Below are positions 7,149-15,854 of a DNA stretch of 64,000 nt, piece by piece. Made by a program: the position numbers and the translations under genes. The notes beneath the pieces are model-generated. The model searched no databases. It was not told where the DNA came from and saw nothing but the letters and a program-made list of their open reading frames with translations. Numbering within the stretch: the stretch's first letter is position 1; each line of letters opens with the position of its first letter. This stretch comes from Myxococcales bacterium (GTDB lineage Bacteria > Myxococcota_A > Polyangia > Haliangiales > Haliangiaceae), in the NCBI GenBank assembly GCA_016720595.1, contig JADKKI010000072.1, positions 558,001-622,000 of the forward strand, written 5' to 3'.

Positions 7149-10100
7149 GCCGGCTTCGCAGCGGCGCGCGGGGCGAGGAGGCTCGCGAGGCCCGGGATCA
7201 CGACGAGCGTCACCGCGGTCGCGAGCACCAGGCCGCCGATCACGGCGATCGCGAGTGGCCGCTGCAGCTCGGCGCCGGCACCGATGCCGATCGCGAGCGG
7301 AGCGAGGCCGGCGAGTGTCGCGATCGTCGTCATCAGGATCGGACGCAGGCGGCGGCGCGCGGCCGCGATGATCGCGGGCTCGAGAGCCACGCCGCTGGCG
7401 AGCTCGCGCTGCACCTGCTCGAGCAGGAGGATGCCGTTCTTGACCACCAGGCCGACGAGCAGCACGAGGCCGGTCATCGACGAGATGTCGAGCGGCGTGT
7501 GGGTGACGGCGAGGGCGAGCAGCCCGCCGGCGGTCGACAGCGGCGCGCCGATCAGCACCACGAGCGCGAAGCGCAGGGAGCGGAGCTGGACCAGCAGCAC
7601 GAGGAGGACGAGCGCCGTCGCGGCGAGGGCGACGAAGATCAGCTCGGCACGTGCGTCGGCGCTGGTCTGGGCCTGACCGCCGATCTCCACCTGCGCACCG
7701 CGCGGGAGCGGCACCTCGCGGAGGGTCTCGCGCACCGCGGCCTCGGCGGCGCCGAGATCGCCGTTCGGCGTGCTCGCGGTCATCATGAGGGCGGAGCGCA
7801 GGCCATCTCGCCGTAGCACGCTCGGTGACAGGGGCCGATCGAACGTGACGATCTGATCGAGCGTGAGCGAGCGAGGCCCGTAGGCGATCGAGGTCCGTGC
7901 GAGGGCAGGGGCGGAGTAGCGGATCGCATCGGGATAGCGCAGGCGCACGCCCACCACGCGCGCCGGCAGCACGATCTCCGCCACGTCGCGCCCCTCGACG
8001 GCGATCGCGAGGTCGGCACCCACGGCCGCGGCGTCGAGGCCGAGGCGTGCGAGCTGCATCGGATCGATGCGCGATCGCAGGATCGGGATCGATCCTTCGC
8101 GGCCGTCGAACACGTCCACCAGCTCGTCGCGCTTCTCGAGCTTCTCGCCGACCTCCTCGGCCCACGCCTCGAGGAGCGCAGGATCCTCGCCGAGTACGCG
8201 GATCTCGATCGGCTCGGGGTTGCCTGCCAGATCGGCGAGCACGTCCTGGAGCACCTGCACGTACTCGAACCGGGCCTCGGGCACCGCGCCCTCGAGCTCG
8301 TCGCGGACATGGTCGATCACGTCCTCCACGCTGCCGCGGCGCGAGCGTGGGACGAGACGGACCATGATGTCGCCCTCGTTCTGCAAGGTCGCCACGGCGG
8401 GGCCGAGCTCGGTGCCAGTGCGCCGGGTGAACGTGGCGATCTGCGGGAGCTCGTGGAGGATGGCATCGACGCGCTCGCCGATCCGGTCGGTCTCCTCGAG
8501 CGAGGTGCCGGGCGGGAGCTTGAAGTCGATCACGAACGCTCCCTCGTCGAGCGCGGGCAAGAAGCCGGTGGCGAGCCGGCGCTGGGCGAGGTAGCCCACG
8601 CCGAGCAGGAGGGCGATCATCAGCGGCGCCACGAACCGGTGCCGGATCAGCCAGGTGATGAGCGCGCCGGTGCGGTCCGGTCCGGAGACCCGCACGCGCG
8701 GGCGCCCGAGCCAGCGCGCGAGGATCGGGATCAGCGCGAGGGCCATCAGCATCGAGAGGGCGACCGCGATCGCGAGCGTGATCGCGAACGCGCCGAGGAA
8801 CTTGCCGGTCATGCCCGAGAGCAGGGCGAGGGGGGCGAACACCACGATCGTGGTCAGCGTGGTGCCGACCACGGCGGCGAACATGTCGTGGAAGCCCTGC
8901 TCGATCGCGAGGTCTCTCGCGAGGCCCTCCTCGATCCGAGCCACGATCCCGTCGGTGACCACGATGGCATCATCGACGACGAGGCCGATCGAGATCGCCA
9001 GGCCGCCGAGCGACATGAGATTTAGCGTGATCCCGAACCAGCGCATCACGGCGAACGTGCCGAGGAGCGTGATCGGCACGGGGAGCGCGGCGATCAGGCC
9101 TGCGCGCACGTCGCGGAGGGCGAGCGCGATCACGATCAACGAGAGCGCGATCCCGATCAGGATCGCGTCGCGCACGCTCGCGAGCGATTCGTCGACGAGC
9201 TCGGCCTGATCGTAGACGGGCGACAGGGCGATGTCGGGTGGCAGGGCGTGCGAGGTGCGGAGCGCGGCGACTTGCGCCTCGATGGCGGCCACCACCTCGG
9301 GCGTGCTCGCGCCGGGGAGGCGGGCGACCGAGACCGCGACGGCCTCGCCACTCGGGCCGCGCACGATCACGTCGGGGTCGGCCTGGCCCTCGATGACCTG
9401 AGCGACCATGCCGAGCGTGATCGGGCCCGTCGGTCCCGCCGCGATCGGGAGCCGGCGGAGGGCCTCGAGATCGGCCGCCTGAGCATCGAGGACGATCGGC
9501 AGGGTCTGGTGCTGATCGAACACGTGCCCCGCGGCGATCCGCTGATCGGCCTGCTCGAGCTTCGCCGCGAGCTGGGAGGGTGTGAGGTGAAGCGCGGCGA
9601 GCTGGGTGGGATCGATCAGGATCTCCACCTCGCGGACGCGTCCGCCTTGGAGCTCGACGCCACCGACGCCGCGGACCCGCACGAACGCGGGACGGACGAT
9701 CCGCTCGGCCACGTCGCGCAGCCGGCGCGGGTCCACCGTGGCTCCGGCGGCCGCGGCGAGCTCGAACGTGATCACGGGGACCGCGGTCGGCAGCACGCGC
9801 TCGACCTGCGTGGTGGTGCCGCGGGGGAGATCCACGTGATCGATGGCGGCGCGACAGGCGTACTGGGCCTCGAGCGGATCGACGTCATCGGTGAGCTGGA
9901 GCGAGAGCTCGGCGGCGCCGCGGATCGACTTCGCCCGGATGTGGCGAACGCCCGGGACGATCGCGAGCGCCTCCTCGAGCGGGCGCGTCAGCTGCGCTTC
10001 GACGAGGTTGGGTGCGAGCTGACCGGCGTGCGCCACCACCATCACGCGCGGGAACGACATCTCTGGATAGATGCCGCTCGGGAGCGTGACGATGGCGCGC

Positions 10101-10174
10101 GCGCCCGCGACCGAGAGGCCGATCACCGCGAGCCAGACCACCGCCGCGTTCCCCCGCAGCCAGCGGACGATCAC
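7145..10174 (-). CDS. RND efflux transporter, inner-membrane pump
   Basis: 1009 residues, close to the 1020-1050 usual for AcrB/CusA-type pumps. Features include an N-terminal membrane segment (WLAVIGLSVAGARAIV), the TM4 motif GLVVDDAIVVTDGIVARIEE with paired Asp as in proton-coupled HAE-type pumps, the GMTGKFLGAFAITLAIAVAL segment, two large periplasmic loops, and a second membrane bundle near the C-terminus (MTGLVLLVGLVVKNGILLLE). It exports small molecules or metals across both membranes by proton antiport; the paired TM4 Asp favours organic substrates over the CusA class. GTG start overlaps the MFP stop as GTGA. Its terminal TAA overlaps the TAA of the converging anti-sigma gene. Confidence 0.93.
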   Translation of the reverse strand: MIVRWLRGNAAVVWLAVIGLSVAGARAIVTLPSGIYPEMSFPRVMVVAHAGQLAPNLVEAQLTRPLEEALAIVPGVRHIRAKSIRGAAELSLQLTDDVDPLEAQYACRAAIDHVDLPRGTTTQVERVLPTAVPVITFELAAAAGATVDPRRLRDVAERIVRPAFVRVRGVGGVELQGGRVREVEILIDPTQLAALHLTPSQLAAKLEQADQRIAAGHVFDQHQTLPIVLDAQAADLEALRRLPIAAGPTGPITLGMVAQVIEGQADPDVIVRGPSGEAVAVSVARLPGASTPEVVAAIEAQVAALRTSHALPPDIALSPVYDQAELVDESLASVRDAILIGIALSLIVIALALRDVRAGLIAALPVPITLLGTFAVMRWFGITLNLMSLGGLAISIGLVVDDAIVVTDGIVARIEEGLARDLAIEQGFHDMFAAVVGTTLTTIVVFAPLALLSGMTGKFLGAFAITLAIAVALSMLMALALIPILARWLGRPRVRVSGPDRTGALITWLIRHRFVAPLMIALLLGVGYLAQRRLATGFLPALDEGAFVIDFKLPPGTSLEETDRIGERVDAILHELPQIATFTRRTGTELGPAVATLQNEGDIMVRLVPRSRRGSVEDVIDHVRDELEGAVPEARFEYVQVLQDVLADLAGNPEPIEIRVLGEDPALLEAWAEEVGEKLEKRDELVDVFDGREGSIPILRSRIDPMQLARLGLDAAAVGADLAIAVEGRDVAEIVLPARVVGVRLRYPDAIRYSAPALARTSIAYGPRSLTLDQIVTFDRPLSPSVLRRDGLRSALMMTASTPNGDLGAAEAAVRETLREVPLPRGAQVEIGGQAQTSADARAELIFVALAATALVLLVLLVQLRSLRFALVVLIGAPLSTAGGLLALAVTHTPLDISSMTGLVLLVGLVVKNGILLLEQVQRELASGVALEPAIIAAARRRLRPILMTTIATLAGLAPLAIGIGAGAELQRPLAIAVIGGLVLATAVTLVVIPGLASLLAPRAAAKPA

Positions 10175-11274
10175 GGAGGCTTCCCGGCCGGTGCCTTGCT
10201 GGTCAGGTGCTGGCCATCCTCGAGCCCGAGGACGTGGTCGACGACGACGCGCTCACCCGCGACGAGGCCGCTGGTGATCTCCACCCCGCTGGCGGTGCGC
10301 TGGCCGATCGTCACGGCCACGACCTTGGCCAGGTCGTCCTTGCACGTCACCACCTCGTCGGTGCCGAGCTGCGAGCGGCGGAGCGCCTCGGGAGGGACGA
10401 CGAGGCCCGGGTGGCGCGCGATCACGATCCGAGCCGTGGCCGCGCTGCCGACCGGGAGCGATCCACCCCCGGTGAGCTGGACCCGCACGGTGCCGAGCAG
10501 CGTGGTGGGGTCGACGGCCGGTGCGACCCGCGCCACGATCGCGGGGATCTGTGTCTCGACGCCGGCGACCCGCACGGTGGCGGCGAGCCCATCGGCGAGC
10601 TTGACGAGCGCGGCGGGCGCGACCTGCGCGCGGACCTCGAGCACCGAGACGTCCGCGATCTCGGCCACCGGCGTCGCGGTGGTGCCATCGACGCTCTCCC
10701 CGGCGCGCTTCCAGACGTGGAGCACCACGCCCGCGTGCGGCGCGCGGAGCTCGCGCCGGGCGAGCTGTCGCGACGCGAGCCCAGACCGCGCGTTCGCCAC
10801 GTCGAGCTCGGCCGCCGCGGCCGCGGCCTTCGCGCGCGCATCCTCGAGCTCGCGCCGTGCGCCGATGCCGGACTCGACGAGCCGCTGCTGCCGCGCGAGT
10901 TCGAGCTGCGCGGCCTCGCTGGTGGCCTTCGCCGACGCGACCTGCGCGCGCGCCTCGAGGTTGCCCGCGGGCAGGGTGGGGTCCTCGATCGTCGCGAGCA
11001 GCGCGCCGGCGATCACGCGATCACCCTCCTCGATCGCGAGCTGCGCGATCCGCCCGGCCACCGGTGAGCTGATCACCGCATCGAGCTTGGGCGGCGGGGC
11101 GATCACGCCGTCGACCTCGACGACGTCCTCGACCTCTCCCGCCACGATCGGCGCACAGGTCACCGCCGCCGGGCGGAGCTCCTCGGCGGGCTCGGCGGTC
11201 GGCGTGCCGCGGCAGCCCGCCAGGGCGACGACGATCGTGACGGCGACCGCGTGATCGGAGTGCCTAGTGCGCAC
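10171..11274 (-). CDS. RND periplasmic adaptor (membrane fusion) lipoprotein
   Basis: 367 residues. GTG 11274 is chosen because it follows a strong ribosome site (GGAGGAG) and starts a lipoprotein signal with lipobox VALAGC. Family hallmarks are a split lipoyl/barrel-sandwich (ISSPVAGRIAQLAIEEGDRV; ELRAPHAGVVLHVWKRAGES), an intervening coiled-coil hairpin rich in Ala/Glu/Arg (about 85-150), and a C-terminal beta-barrel and membrane-proximal domain. It bridges the RND pump and the TolC-like channel. It overlaps the upstream TolC gene by 11 bases and the pump start by four. Confidence 0.92.
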   Translation of the reverse strand: MRTRHSDHAVAVTIVVALAGCRGTPTAEPAEELRPAAVTCAPIVAGEVEDVVEVDGVIAPPPKLDAVISSPVAGRIAQLAIEEGDRVIAGALLATIEDPTLPAGNLEARAQVASAKATSEAAQLELARQQRLVESGIGARRELEDARAKAAAAAAELDVANARSGLASRQLARRELRAPHAGVVLHVWKRAGESVDGTTATPVAEIADVSVLEVRAQVAPAALVKLADGLAATVRVAGVETQIPAIVARVAPAVDPTTLLGTVRVQLTGGGSLPVGSAATARIVIARHPGLVVPPEALRRSQLGTDEVVTCKDDLAKVVAVTIGQRTASGVEITSGLVAGERVVVDHVLGLEDGQHLTSKAPAGKPP

Positions 11275-12457
11275 CGGGGTCTCCTCCTGCCGCGAGCTGG
11301 AGCTCGATCCACGCGGTGGCCGCATCGCTGCGCGCGGTCGCGATCTCGGTGCGTACGGCCGCGCGGTCGCGCTCGGCCAGAAGCGCGCTCGCGAGATCTC
11401 GCTCACCCTCGCGGAACGCCTGGGCCGCGAGCGTGGCCGCGCGATCCTGGGCGGGGAGCACGTCGCGCTCGAGCACCATCAACCGCTCGGTGGCGGCCTC
11501 CCACCGGCGGTAGGTCGCGACCAGCTCGCCATCGAGGAGCGCATCGCCAGCCGCGAGGCGCGCCCGCTCGGCCGTGGTCTGCGCTCGCGCGGCGCGCAGC
11601 TGATCGCCGATCCGGGAGAACACGGGCAGCTCGAGCGAGAGCGCGAGCATCACGTCCGTCCGCGGCTCGGTGGGATCGGCGAACGATCCGGAGACCTCGA
11701 ACGCGAGCGCCGGCCTGCGCTGGACGCGCACGCTCGCCTCGTTGGCTTCGCCTTCGGCGATCCGGCGCAGCGCGATGATCCGCTCGGGATGCGTGGGCAG
11801 GCCGCGCCTCACGGCATCGAGGGTGACGCTGCCACCGGGGAGCGGTCCCGCCGCGTGCAACGCGCGCAGGGGATCCCACCCAAGCTCGCCGGCGAGTTGC
11901 GCCGCCGCGGCCGCTTGTTCGTGGGTGGCGGTGGCGACGGCGAGCTCCGCGCGGATCCGCGCCGCGTGGGCCGCGGTGACGTCGACGTCGGCGCCGGCCC
12001 CCGCATCAAGCCGCCCGCGCGCGATCCTCTCGAGCTCGGCGGCCTGCTGCGCATCGGTCGCGAGGGCCGCGCGCTGGTCCTCGGTGTGCGCGAGGACGAT
12101 CCACGCGAGGACGACGCGGTGGCGGAGCTCCCGCAGCGTGGCCGTGCCCTCGGCGCGGACGGTGTCGGCGTGGGTCGCGGCGGCTCGTCGTGCGGCGCCG
12201 ACGGTGCCCCAGATCGGCAGGGGGACCGCGACACCGGCGACGAGGCGCGCGGTGACGCGGTTGGTCTCGATCCGCACGGTCGGGGCCGGCCACGCACCGG
12301 CGGCGGCGACCCTGGCCTCGGCGCTCGCCAGCTCGTGCGCTGGGACCGGCGTCGCGGGGGCGCTCGCCACGGCGGCGAGCGCTTGATCGAGCGTGACGTC
12401 CTCGGCGTGGGCCGGCGCGGCGAGGCAGACGACGATCGCGATCGCGGCGCGGCTCAT
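11264..12457 (-). CDS. TolC-family outer-membrane efflux protein
   Basis: 397 residues with a signal peptide (MSRAAIAIVVCLAAPAHA) and two repeated alpha-helical halves of the OEP family (VTLDQALAAVASAP near the start; LALSLELPVFSRIGDQLRAA in the second half), with a long coiled-coil rich in Ala/Arg/Glu. It forms the exit duct for the RND pump. ATG 12457 overlaps the kinase stop as ATGA; a longer start at 12538 would run into the kinase gene. Confidence 0.92.
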   Translation of the reverse strand: MSRAAIAIVVCLAAPAHAEDVTLDQALAAVASAPATPVPAHELASAEARVAAAGAWPAPTVRIETNRVTARLVAGVAVPLPIWGTVGAARRAAATHADTVRAEGTATLRELRHRVVLAWIVLAHTEDQRAALATDAQQAAELERIARGRLDAGAGADVDVTAAHAARIRAELAVATATHEQAAAAAQLAGELGWDPLRALHAAGPLPGGSVTLDAVRRGLPTHPERIIALRRIAEGEANEASVRVQRRPALAFEVSGSFADPTEPRTDVMLALSLELPVFSRIGDQLRAARAQTTAERARLAAGDALLDGELVATYRRWEAATERLMVLERDVLPAQDRAATLAAQAFREGERDLASALLAERDRAAVRTEIATARSDAATAWIELQLAAGGDPGAH

Positions 12458-13803
12458 ATTCTCACCGTCGCGATGAACCGACCGTCGGCGACCTCCGCGG
12501 TGATCGTGCCGCCGAGGAGCGTGACCAGCTTCTTGCACAGCGCGAGGCCGAGGCCGGCGTGGGCACCGGCACTCCGCGCCGCATCGCCGCGCCAGAATCT
12601 CTCGAACACGTGTGCCACGTCGACGGACGCGAGCGTGCAGCCGGTGTTCGTGATCCGCAGGGTGGGGCCGGCGAGCTCCACGCGGATCGTGCCGCCGGCA
12701 TCGGCGTAGCTGATCGCGTTGTCGACGAGGTTGTGGACCACGAGGCGCAGCTTGTCGCGATCGGTGGGGGTGGTGACCGGCGCGAGCTCGGTGATCACCG
12801 TGAGCTGGCGCTCGGCGGCTCGCGCGGCCTGCTGTGCGAGCACCTCGCGCACCAGCTCGTCGAGCTCGACGGGCTCGGTGAGCGGCGCGGCCGAGCTGGC
12901 GTCGAGGCGCGCGAGCGACAGCATGGTCTCGACGAGGCGCTCGGTCTGTCGCGTGATCGCGAGGCAGTCCGCGAGAGCGGTGCGGTACTTCTCGACCGGC
13001 CGGTCGTCCCGCGAGAGCGACACCTCGAGCGTGGCGCGCAGCCCGGCGAGCGGGGTGCGAAGCTCGTGCGCGACCTCGGCCGTCAGCTCTCGTTCACGCG
13101 TGAAGGCGGCGGCGAGCCGGTGGAGCAGCTCGTCCAGGCGCTCCACCACGGGGCGCAGCTCCCGCGGCGTGGCGGCGGCCTCGAGACGAACGGCGAGGTC
13201 GCCCTCGCGAAGCACGGCGATCGCCTCCGCCAGCGACCGCACGGGGGCGAGTCCGAACCGCACCACGCCGACGAGGATCGCGAGGCAGAGGAGCGTGCCG
13301 AAGCCACCGACGCCGATCAGCACGCCGGCGAGCCGGTCGACCGCTCCGGTCACCTCGCTCGTAGGGCGTGCCAGGACCAGCGTCACCATCGTCGGTGGCC
13401 GGATGTTGCGGTCCTCGGGCTCGCGCCGCGCCTCGAACCGCAACGTGATCTGCCGCCCATCGCCGCCGCCCGGGAGCTCGACGCCGCGGATCACGAGTGG
13501 GCCCGGATCGCGGACCAGGTCGTTCGCTCCGAGGTTGGTCGAGCGCAACAGCACGCGCTCCCCGGCCCACAGCTCGACATAGACGACATCGCCGGGCGTG
13601 CCGGCCGGATCGAGCTCGACCTCGACCGAGGCGTCCTCCTCGACGAGCGCCGACACGGCATGCGCTCGTGCGAGGAGCGCCTCGTCGAACTGCGCGTAGA
13701 GCGACGAGCGCGCGAGGACGACGACGAGGATGCCGGAGAGCGCGAAGGCGAACGACACGCCGAACGCGGTCCCCACGAGGAGGCGGCCGCGGATCGATCT
13801 CAT
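12454..13803 (-). CDS. Sensor histidine kinase for RND operon
   Basis: 449 residues. A membrane segment at about 10-31, a periplasmic domain of about 130 residues, a second segment at about 160-185 (VLIGVGGFGTLLCLAILVGV), and HAMP are followed by HisKA with phospho-acceptor His246 (AEVAHELRTPLAGLRA) and HATPase_c (NLVDNAISYADAGG, GLGLALCKKL). The CusS/heavy-metal-type architecture suggests sensing of a periplasmic ligand. Coupled by ATGA overlaps to the response regulator upstream and TolC downstream. Confidence 0.92.
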   Translation of the reverse strand: MRSIRGRLLVGTAFGVSFAFALSGILVVVLARSSLYAQFDEALLARAHAVSALVEEDASVEVELDPAGTPGDVVYVELWAGERVLLRSTNLGANDLVRDPGPLVIRGVELPGGGDGRQITLRFEARREPEDRNIRPPTMVTLVLARPTSEVTGAVDRLAGVLIGVGGFGTLLCLAILVGVVRFGLAPVRSLAEAIAVLREGDLAVRLEAAATPRELRPVVERLDELLHRLAAAFTRERELTAEVAHELRTPLAGLRATLEVSLSRDDRPVEKYRTALADCLAITRQTERLVETMLSLARLDASSAAPLTEPVELDELVREVLAQQAARAAERQLTVITELAPVTTPTDRDKLRLVVHNLVDNAISYADAGGTIRVELAGPTLRITNTGCTLASVDVAHVFERFWRGDAARSAGAHAGLGLALCKKLVTLLGGTITAEVADGRFIATVRI

Positions 13804-14504
13804 CGCTTGATCTCGGGTTCGGTCTCGGTCGCCATGTCGGTCGCGGTCTCGGCGAGCACGTAGCCGTGGCCGCGACGGGTGTGGATCAGCGGTGGCGGGC
13901 CGAGCTTCTTGCGGAGGTACCCGATGTAGACATCGACCACGTTCGACTGCGCGTCGGAGTGGAAGTCATACACGTGCTCCCAGATCTCGGTCCGCGTCAC
14001 CAGCTCGCCCGCGCGCACGGCGAGGTATTCGAGCAGCGCGTATTCGCGCGCCGACAGCGTGATCACGCTGGTTCCGCGGCGGACCTCGCGGCGCGTGGTG
14101 TCGAGCTCGAGATCGGCGATCCGGATCGTCGGGTCTTTGGTGTCGTAGCGGCGGCGCACGAGCGAGCGGACCCGGGCGAGGAGCTCCGCGAACGCGAACG
14201 GCTTGACCAGGTAGTCATCGGCGCCGAGATCGAGCCCGGAGACCCGATCCTCCACGGTGTCCTTCGCGGTCAGGAGCAGGATCGCGAGCTTGGACCCGTC
14301 CCGCCGGAGCCGGCGCAGCACGTCGAGTCCGGACAGCTTGGGCAGCATGATGTCGAGGATCACGACGTCATACGGATGGGCCTGCGCGAGCCACAGGCCC
14401 TCCTCGCCGTTACTCGCGACATCGACGGCGAAGCCGGCCTCGACGAGGCCCTCCTGGACCGCATCGCGGACCGGAGCATAATCTTCGACGATCAGCGCGC
14501 GCAT
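13800..14504 (-). CDS. OmpR-family response regulator for RND operon
   Basis: 234 residues. The receiver domain has the acidic pair E7/D8, phospho-acceptor Asp51 (VVILDIMLPKLSGLDV), and a Lys in YLVKPFAF. The C-terminal winged helix ends KKLGPPPLIHTRRGHGYVLA. CusR-like. It is first in the leftward operon with kinase, TolC, adaptor and pump, so it probably autoregulates the whole unit. The direct repeats at 14534-14551 just upstream are the likely binding site. Confidence 0.93.
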   Translation of the reverse strand: MRALIVEDYAPVRDAVQEGLVEAGFAVDVASNGEEGLWLAQAHPYDVVILDIMLPKLSGLDVLRRLRRDGSKLAILLLTAKDTVEDRVSGLDLGADDYLVKPFAFAELLARVRSLVRRRYDTKDPTIRIADLELDTTRREVRRGTSVITLSAREYALLEYLAVRAGELVTRTEIWEHVYDFHSDAQSNVVDVYIGYLRKKLGPPPLIHTRRGHGYVLAETATDMATETEPEIKR

Positions 14505-14533
14505 CGGGGAGGACCGAGCATCGCGGATCTGGG

Positions 14534-14576
14534 ATGAGAGCGTGATGAGAGTCGCCCGGATTCATCGGGCTCTCAT
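14534..14576. promoter_or_regulatory. ATGAGAG repeats, candidate response-regulator operator
   Basis: ATGAGAG occurs at 14534 and 14545, an 11-base phased direct repeat, and again inverted (CTCTCAT) at 14570. The cluster fills the 95-base divergent region between the response regulator and the PepSY-like gene. OmpR-family regulators bind such tandem half-sites one helical turn apart (family knowledge), so this could control both directions. Confidence 0.55.
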
Positions 14577-14599
14577 TCTTCCTCGGCTACGGTGCCCCC

Positions 14600-15106
14600 A
14601 TGATCCGCAAGGTCCTCGCCCTCGGCCTCCACTTCGGTATCCCCTTCGTCATCCTTGGTGCCTGTGGCGGCAAGCCCACCGCCCAGGTGCCCGCGCACAG
14701 CGCCGGGGGCTGCCCACCCGCGGTCGCCGCGGCGGTCACCAAGGCGTTTCCCGATGCGACCCAGCGCGGCTGCGAAGGCGAGCACGAGGACGGCATGGAG
14801 ATCTACGAGGTCAAGCTGGCCAAGGCCGACGGTGGCACCGCCGAAGTCGAGGTGTCGCCGGATGGCACGATCGTCCAGGTCGAGAAGGTGATCGCGACGG
14901 CCATGCTTCCCGAGCCGGTCGCGACGGCGTTCGCGGCGAAGTACCCCGGGGTGACCGCGACGCGCGTGGAGCGGGTGACCCGCCCGGCGAAGGGCGCGAG
15001 CTTCGAGATCAAGTTCGCGGGCAAGGAGGCCACGTTCTCCGAGACCGGCGCGTTTGTCGAGGAGGAGGCCGGAGAGGCGGGCGATGGCGACGGCGACAAG
15101 GACTGA
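14600..15106 (+). CDS. PepSY-like lipoprotein
   Basis: 168 residues with a lipoprotein-type N-terminus (MIRKVLALGLHFGIPFVILGAC). Two PepSY-like repeats are seen: AVAAAVTKAFPDATQRGCE with IYEVKLAKADGGTAEVEVSP, and EPVATAFAAKYPGVTATRVE with FEIKFAGKEATFSETG. The C-terminus is acidic (EEEAGEAGDGDGDKD). PepSY proteins are periplasmic inhibitor or metal/peptide-binding modules. Its divergence from an RND two-component operon suggests a periplasmic partner or target of that regulator (inference). It ends three bases from the convergent PAP2 gene. Confidence 0.8.
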   Translation: MIRKVLALGLHFGIPFVILGACGGKPTAQVPAHSAGGCPPAVAAAVTKAFPDATQRGCEGEHEDGMEIYEVKLAKADGGTAEVEVSPDGTIVQVEKVIATAMLPEPVATAFAAKYPGVTATRVERVTRPAKGASFEIKFAGKEATFSETGAFVEEEAGEAGDGDGDKD

Positions 15107-15109
15107 CGC

Positions 15110-15841
15110 TCACGCCCCTTCGCTGGGGTCCGGAACCGGCACGTCCTTGATCCCGCGGCGGCCGAGCACCTGGACCAGCACGCCGCAGACCAGCGCCCAC
15201 GCCGCGCCGGCGGTCCAGCCTGCGAGGACGTCGGTGGGGTAGTGCACGCCGAGGTAGAGGCGCGAGAGCCCGATGATCATCGTGAGGAACGCGCCGGTCA
15301 GGACAGCGAACACGCGCAGCCTCGACGTGGGCAGCGCCCGTGCGACGAGGACCCCGAGCGTGAGATAGAGCGCGGCCGAGATCATCGAGTGCCCGCTGGG
15401 GAACGATAGCCCTCCCGGTGGATCGAGCTGGGTCACCACCGTGGGCCGCGGCCGCTCGTAGAACCCCTTCAGGAGGCTCATCGCCACGAGCGTCCCGACG
15501 GCGCAGCCGATCATCAACAGCGCGTAGCGCCAGCGCCCGGCGAGCACGAAGAACATCGTCGCGATCACGACGATCAGGGTGGTCACCGCACCCGAGCCGA
15601 GCGCCGAGATGTGCATGACCGCGGCCTCGACGTCGGGAGACCCGATCGGATCCGAAGGCGTGTTGCGGAACGCCAGGAGGATCGCCCGATCGATCCGATC
15701 GGTCTCGCCCTCCGAGATCTCGTTGCCGATCTTGAGGAACACGATCGCGAGCAGCCCGATCGCCAGCAGGGCTCCCACGAGGCGCAGGTCGCGCGCCCGC
15801 ACCGCATCTAGCCGGGCTCGGATCCACGCCTTCGCGGTCAT
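15110..15841 (-). CDS. PAP2-family membrane phosphatase
   Basis: 243 residues with about five or six membrane segments. The three PAP2 signature motifs are visible: KGFYERPRP, PSGHSMISA and SRLYLGVHYPTDVLAG. The family removes phosphate from phosphatidate, undecaprenyl diphosphate or related lipids at the outer face of the inner membrane. It is the last gene of an eight-gene leftward operon that also holds PgpA and a CDP-alcohol phosphatidyltransferase, so a lipid-phosphate substrate is likely; the exact one cannot be told. Confidence 0.92.
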   Translation of the reverse strand: MTAKAWIRARLDAVRARDLRLVGALLAIGLLAIVFLKIGNEISEGETDRIDRAILLAFRNTPSDPIGSPDVEAAVMHISALGSGAVTTLIVVIATMFFVLAGRWRYALLMIGCAVGTLVAMSLLKGFYERPRPTVVTQLDPPGGLSFPSGHSMISAALYLTLGVLVARALPTSRLRVFAVLTGAFLTMIIGLSRLYLGVHYPTDVLAGWTAGAAWALVCGVLVQVLGRRGIKDVPVPDPSEGA

Positions 15842-15854
15842 CGGAGAGCCGACG

